Assembly (NCBI RefSeq): GCF_025370935.1
Contig: NC_133494.1
Span: forward strand, 4,835,745-4,899,744
DNA: 64,000 nucleotides
Origin: Choristoneura fumiferana
Taxonomy: Eukaryota > Arthropoda > Insecta > Lepidoptera > Tortricidae
Direction: 5' to 3'
The notes below the pieces were generated by a model. It ran no database searches. It worked only from the letters and a program-made list of their open reading frames with translations, and was not told the origin of the DNA. Position 1 is the stretch's first letter; every line of letters starts with the position of its first letter. Positions 60,887 to 64,000 of this stretch are shown piece by piece. The position numbers were made by a program, and so were the translations under genes.

Positions 60887-61939
60887 GACTATATTTAAAT
60901 GCTCAAAACTGTCTAGTTATAAAATAATCCCTAAGCACTTTTGCTGAGTGTACAAAGTGTATTAAAATTAATTCAGAATATTTCAGTAGACTATTGGGAG
61001 AGTTAGTAAATGGTTTTCTGTTTTTTTTTATTGTTCTTGACAATTAAGTCCAGATATTGATCGATGTTCAAAGTATGTCAAAATGATGAAAGGGTGACAT
61101 TTTTTTTTTAAAGTTCCAGTGAAGAACATTGTTCAGCATGGTGTTCTGTTAACTTAACGGAACCATATTGGCTGTAATTTACTGGATGGATTTTAAAACA
61201 CCTTGTATACTTAAGTGAAGAGATAGGATGCGATAGGATAATGCGTGATGAAAAACTTTTGAAAGTCGATTTCGAATAAGCAACTGCGAGTGTGGTTGGC
61301 AAAATGGCTGACTTATTTTTGATGATCATAGAGGTGCGCCAGAACAGTTTTTCGAAATTTCCGCGGAATAAGGAGGCTTTTTTTTTATTTTCCGCGGGGA
61401 AAATTTCGTATATACGTTAGTGAAAAGTAAAAGTTTAAATGGAGTGCTCAAAAAACAACAGGGTAACCCACATTTTTACCAACAAATTCAATTCAAAAAC
61501 CATAAATCGGACAACGCAAAGCGCAAAGCAAACTTGTAAGTTGCCAAGTTGCGAGCAAACTTTATGCCGCGGCTTTCATGCTGTCTTCAAAAAGGATTTC
61601 CATCAAATCTCCGAATGCTTATTAGGCCACTCAAAACTTGAACGGCTTCAGTATAGGGACTTGCTTTCAGAGAAGTCAGAAGGGTTTTAGCTCGTGCATT
61701 TTTAATTTGGTGCCTGAAGTGTACAGTTTATAAGTAATTAAGGGAGTTATTCACGTGAGGTATAATATTTTTGAGGCCACTAGTTTATACTTCATTGACA
61801 TCTATGATACTTTTACCTATTCTGTATGTGCGCCCCGCTCAGCTGTTGGCATCTACTCGTATATATCTAGGTATAAAAATGAACCTCTATATTTTCCTGT
61901 ATCACGCCATAACTCGAGAACGACATTACCATCTTTTTT

Positions 61940-62684
61940 AGGGTTCCGGAGCCAAAATGGCAAAAATGGAACCCTTATAGTTTCGCCATGTCTGTCAGTC
62001 TGTATGTCTGTGTCTGTCCGTCCGTCCGTCCGCGGCTTTGCTCACGGACTATCAATGCTAGAAAGCTGTAATTTTGCACGGATATATAGGTAAACTATGC
62101 CGACAAAATGGTACAATTGAAAGTTCAAAAATAGACGTAAAGTGGGGTGATCTAGCATCTAAACCGGTAGGTCGAAAAATTTGAAAAAATTCAAGATGGT
62201 AGTAAGTATTCAGTATTCAGTATTTATTTATTGCAACACCTTTTACAAAAAATTATAAAAAATGATGCCCTGTTGGGGCGTGGCAATTTTAAATTAATTA
62301 CATTAATTAACTTATACATAACATATTATGCTATTTTAACCTCATGTATTTTTTAGGAAGAGGTTTAAGGAACACTTATAAATTAACTTTATATAATTAA
62401 GGTATCTAAATAAACTACTTATACATTTATCTAGAAATAACATAAACTTAGAGCTTATGTGGTATAAAAGTATATCAGACTTTCAAGGAAAACTATAGCG
62501 GCCAAGTTTGCTTGAGAATTATTAGTAGTTTGTGAGTAAATAGCAGCCTAAGGTATAAAATATACCTAAACTTGGAAGATTCCGTATAAAATACGAAATC
62601 CTTAGAAAAATATTGCTTAATTTTTTCTTAACGGCTACGGAACCCTATTTTGGGCGTTTTCGACACGCTCTTGGCCGGTTTTTT
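61940..62684 (+). mobile_element. 'AGGGTTCCG...CTTGGCCGG' family, most complete copy
   Basis: AGGGTTCCGGAGCCAAAATG, AACCCTTATAGTTTCGCCAT, (GTCCGTCC)n, GCACGGATATATAGGTAAAC, GACGTAAAGTGGGGTGATCT, and the end TAACGGCTACGGAACCCTAT, CGACACGCTCTTGGCCGG, TTTTTT. A retroelement-like AT-rich piece (about 62205-62350, TATTTATTTATTGCAACACC) is inserted. No coding frame; class unknown to me. Confidence 0.7.
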
Positions 62685-64000
62685 ACACTTTGTAGAAGGT
62701 TCTTATGAAAAATAATTAAAAAAACGTAACGACTGTATTAACTTTTCTAATGCAACCGTTGCGCGTTAAATTACAACTAGGTACTAGGACCGCAGGTAAA
62801 AGCTAAGTCAACAATATATACAATCAGTCGTTTCGTTCGAGAAATTAAAAATGAGAAAATTTTACAAAAAATTGGGCTGACTGGGGATTTTAAAGTTTGA
62901 AAGATTTTTTGTGGTATCGTATTGGAACGTCCTCCCATTACTTTTTTCGCCAAGTTCTTAATTCGTCTCATTCTACTTTCGTCATCCATTCTTCATTCGT
63001 CACTTTCGCTGGTGTTCTTGGTCGTCTTTGGTCAAAGTTTTCTGGATTAGTTAGTAATGTAGTCTTTATCTTTTTTGGGTATGTTCGATGTCTATCTATC
63101 GTATTGGGACGACTTAACACGATACCTTGTTTGCGTCGCATATTGCAACCATTGTGCATTGCTTTTCTTTGAGTATTCATTGACATGAAACAGCGTTTCT
63201 TAATGATTACACACTTTATTGAGTAGGTGCCAAGCAAATACGTAATGTCAACTTGTGTGCAAGTCAAGTTAAATTGCCGATATCCGCGAATGTACAAAAG
63301 AAATTTCACATAATCGTCCCCTTGTTAAAACTTAATGCTTCTGTTACCGTCATAAGGCACCATCGGTTACTCATAATGAGACTCGGACTAACAAGAAAAG
63401 ACGCATTTAAAACTCCGTATAACTTTTCTTAACGAATGGTCTTTCGTTTTGTTCACGTAATTATTTGCTCTACTGGAATAGGAGTTTTTACTTTAGCTCA
63501 ATGGAAAGAGATTATTCAAAAGGTCTAATTCCTACGGCGGTTATTGGTAATAGTATCTTATTACCTCGCATTATTCGTACTTTCTATTTCAGCATGGGTA
63601 CGAGTACGTCAGTAATATCATAGTAAAATAGGAGAAGTAAGTTCACTACAAACAAAAGTATATCGGCTTAAATGTGTGCGTGCCGGTTGGCGCCGGTACG
63701 CACGAACCCGCAGCACGCACACACTGATAATTTAAGCAGGATTAAGTTTTCTGTAGTCAAGGCTCTGCCGTCGGTGCCGTACGTTTTGATTTCAGCTCGC
63801 TCGTCTCGCGCTCACTTCGCGAGATGATCACCTTTACATTTGCGTACTCGTACTTACGTATTTTTTGTATCAGGTATAGTTGTAAATTAGTAGTATATAA
63901 GTGTAGTGTAATAGTTTCGTGCAAGGACACATGAAAAGAAGAGATAGAGAAAAGAAGATACCTACCTACCTATAAGCAATATAGTTATGTAGTATTAAGT

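Larger units (their letters stand above)
34049..64000. other. 30-kb region without a convincing gene, repeat-rich
   Basis: I scanned both strands and the longer open frames. Those that look protein-like belong to retroelements (42895-43180, 56690-56820, 57886-58140). Everything else identified is a transposon remnant, listed individually. Stretches 38000-40650, 41000-42700, 44000-45850, 48450-52250 and 62700-64000 are AT-rich with no feature I can support. The best guess is a long intron of the Kazal/agrin-like gene, or intergenic DNA. Confidence 0.6.

Noticed and set aside
61439..62093. Open frames of 83 and 112 codons
   Set aside because: The second crosses the start of a repeat-family copy; the first has no domain or splice context. 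No support as genes.

Overview
This window looks like nuclear DNA of a moth or butterfly (Lepidoptera). It is AT-rich, with intron-containing genes in a dense field of decayed transposons. The repeats I recognise are of lepidopteran type: Helitron-like elements with TC...CTAG ends, tRNA-like SINEs whose tails end in ATGATG, a maT-type (DD37D) mariner relative, palindromic MITEs, and a family ending in CTTGGCCGG. I assign the order from these repeats and the protein families, not from a database match.

Layout. Positions 1-2217 are non-coding with small inverted-repeat elements. Positions 2218-18951 (+) hold a complete gene for the chromatin remodeller CHD1. I resolve it into 24 coding exons, about 1,800 codons, from a 9-nt first coding exon to a Tyr/Arg-rich C-terminus, with a polyadenylation signal near 19670. 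Its introns carry transposons, including a complete-ended but frameshifted maT element. Positions 19690-23160 are repeat-rich spacer. Positions 23164-31846 (+) hold the 5' part of a second gene: a signal-peptide exon and seven follistatin/Kazal modules in a row, most of them one exon each with phase-1 borders. I read it as agrin-like, a secreted matrix protein. The laminin-G/EGF part expected of agrin is not in the window. From 31847 to 64000, interrupted by a 100-N gap, I find no convincing exon. This is probably a long intron filled with repeats.

The two genes share a strand but show no functional link: CHD1 is nuclear, the Kazal protein extracellular. The most useful observations are (a) frame breaks inside otherwise conserved exons: CHD1 exons 4, 20 and 23 and one Kazal exon. 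These look like residual single-base assembly errors, although exon 4 has an in-frame alternative acceptor. (b) Several elements have readable histories: a hAT-like MITE with an 8-bp target duplication, SINEs with 12-13-bp duplications, a foldback element split by a LINE tail, a 104-bp Helitron-like element with both ends, and a Helitron-like start leading into a 144-bp minisatellite. I found no CRISPR array, operon or bacterial-type system, and nothing I would call a new biological system.
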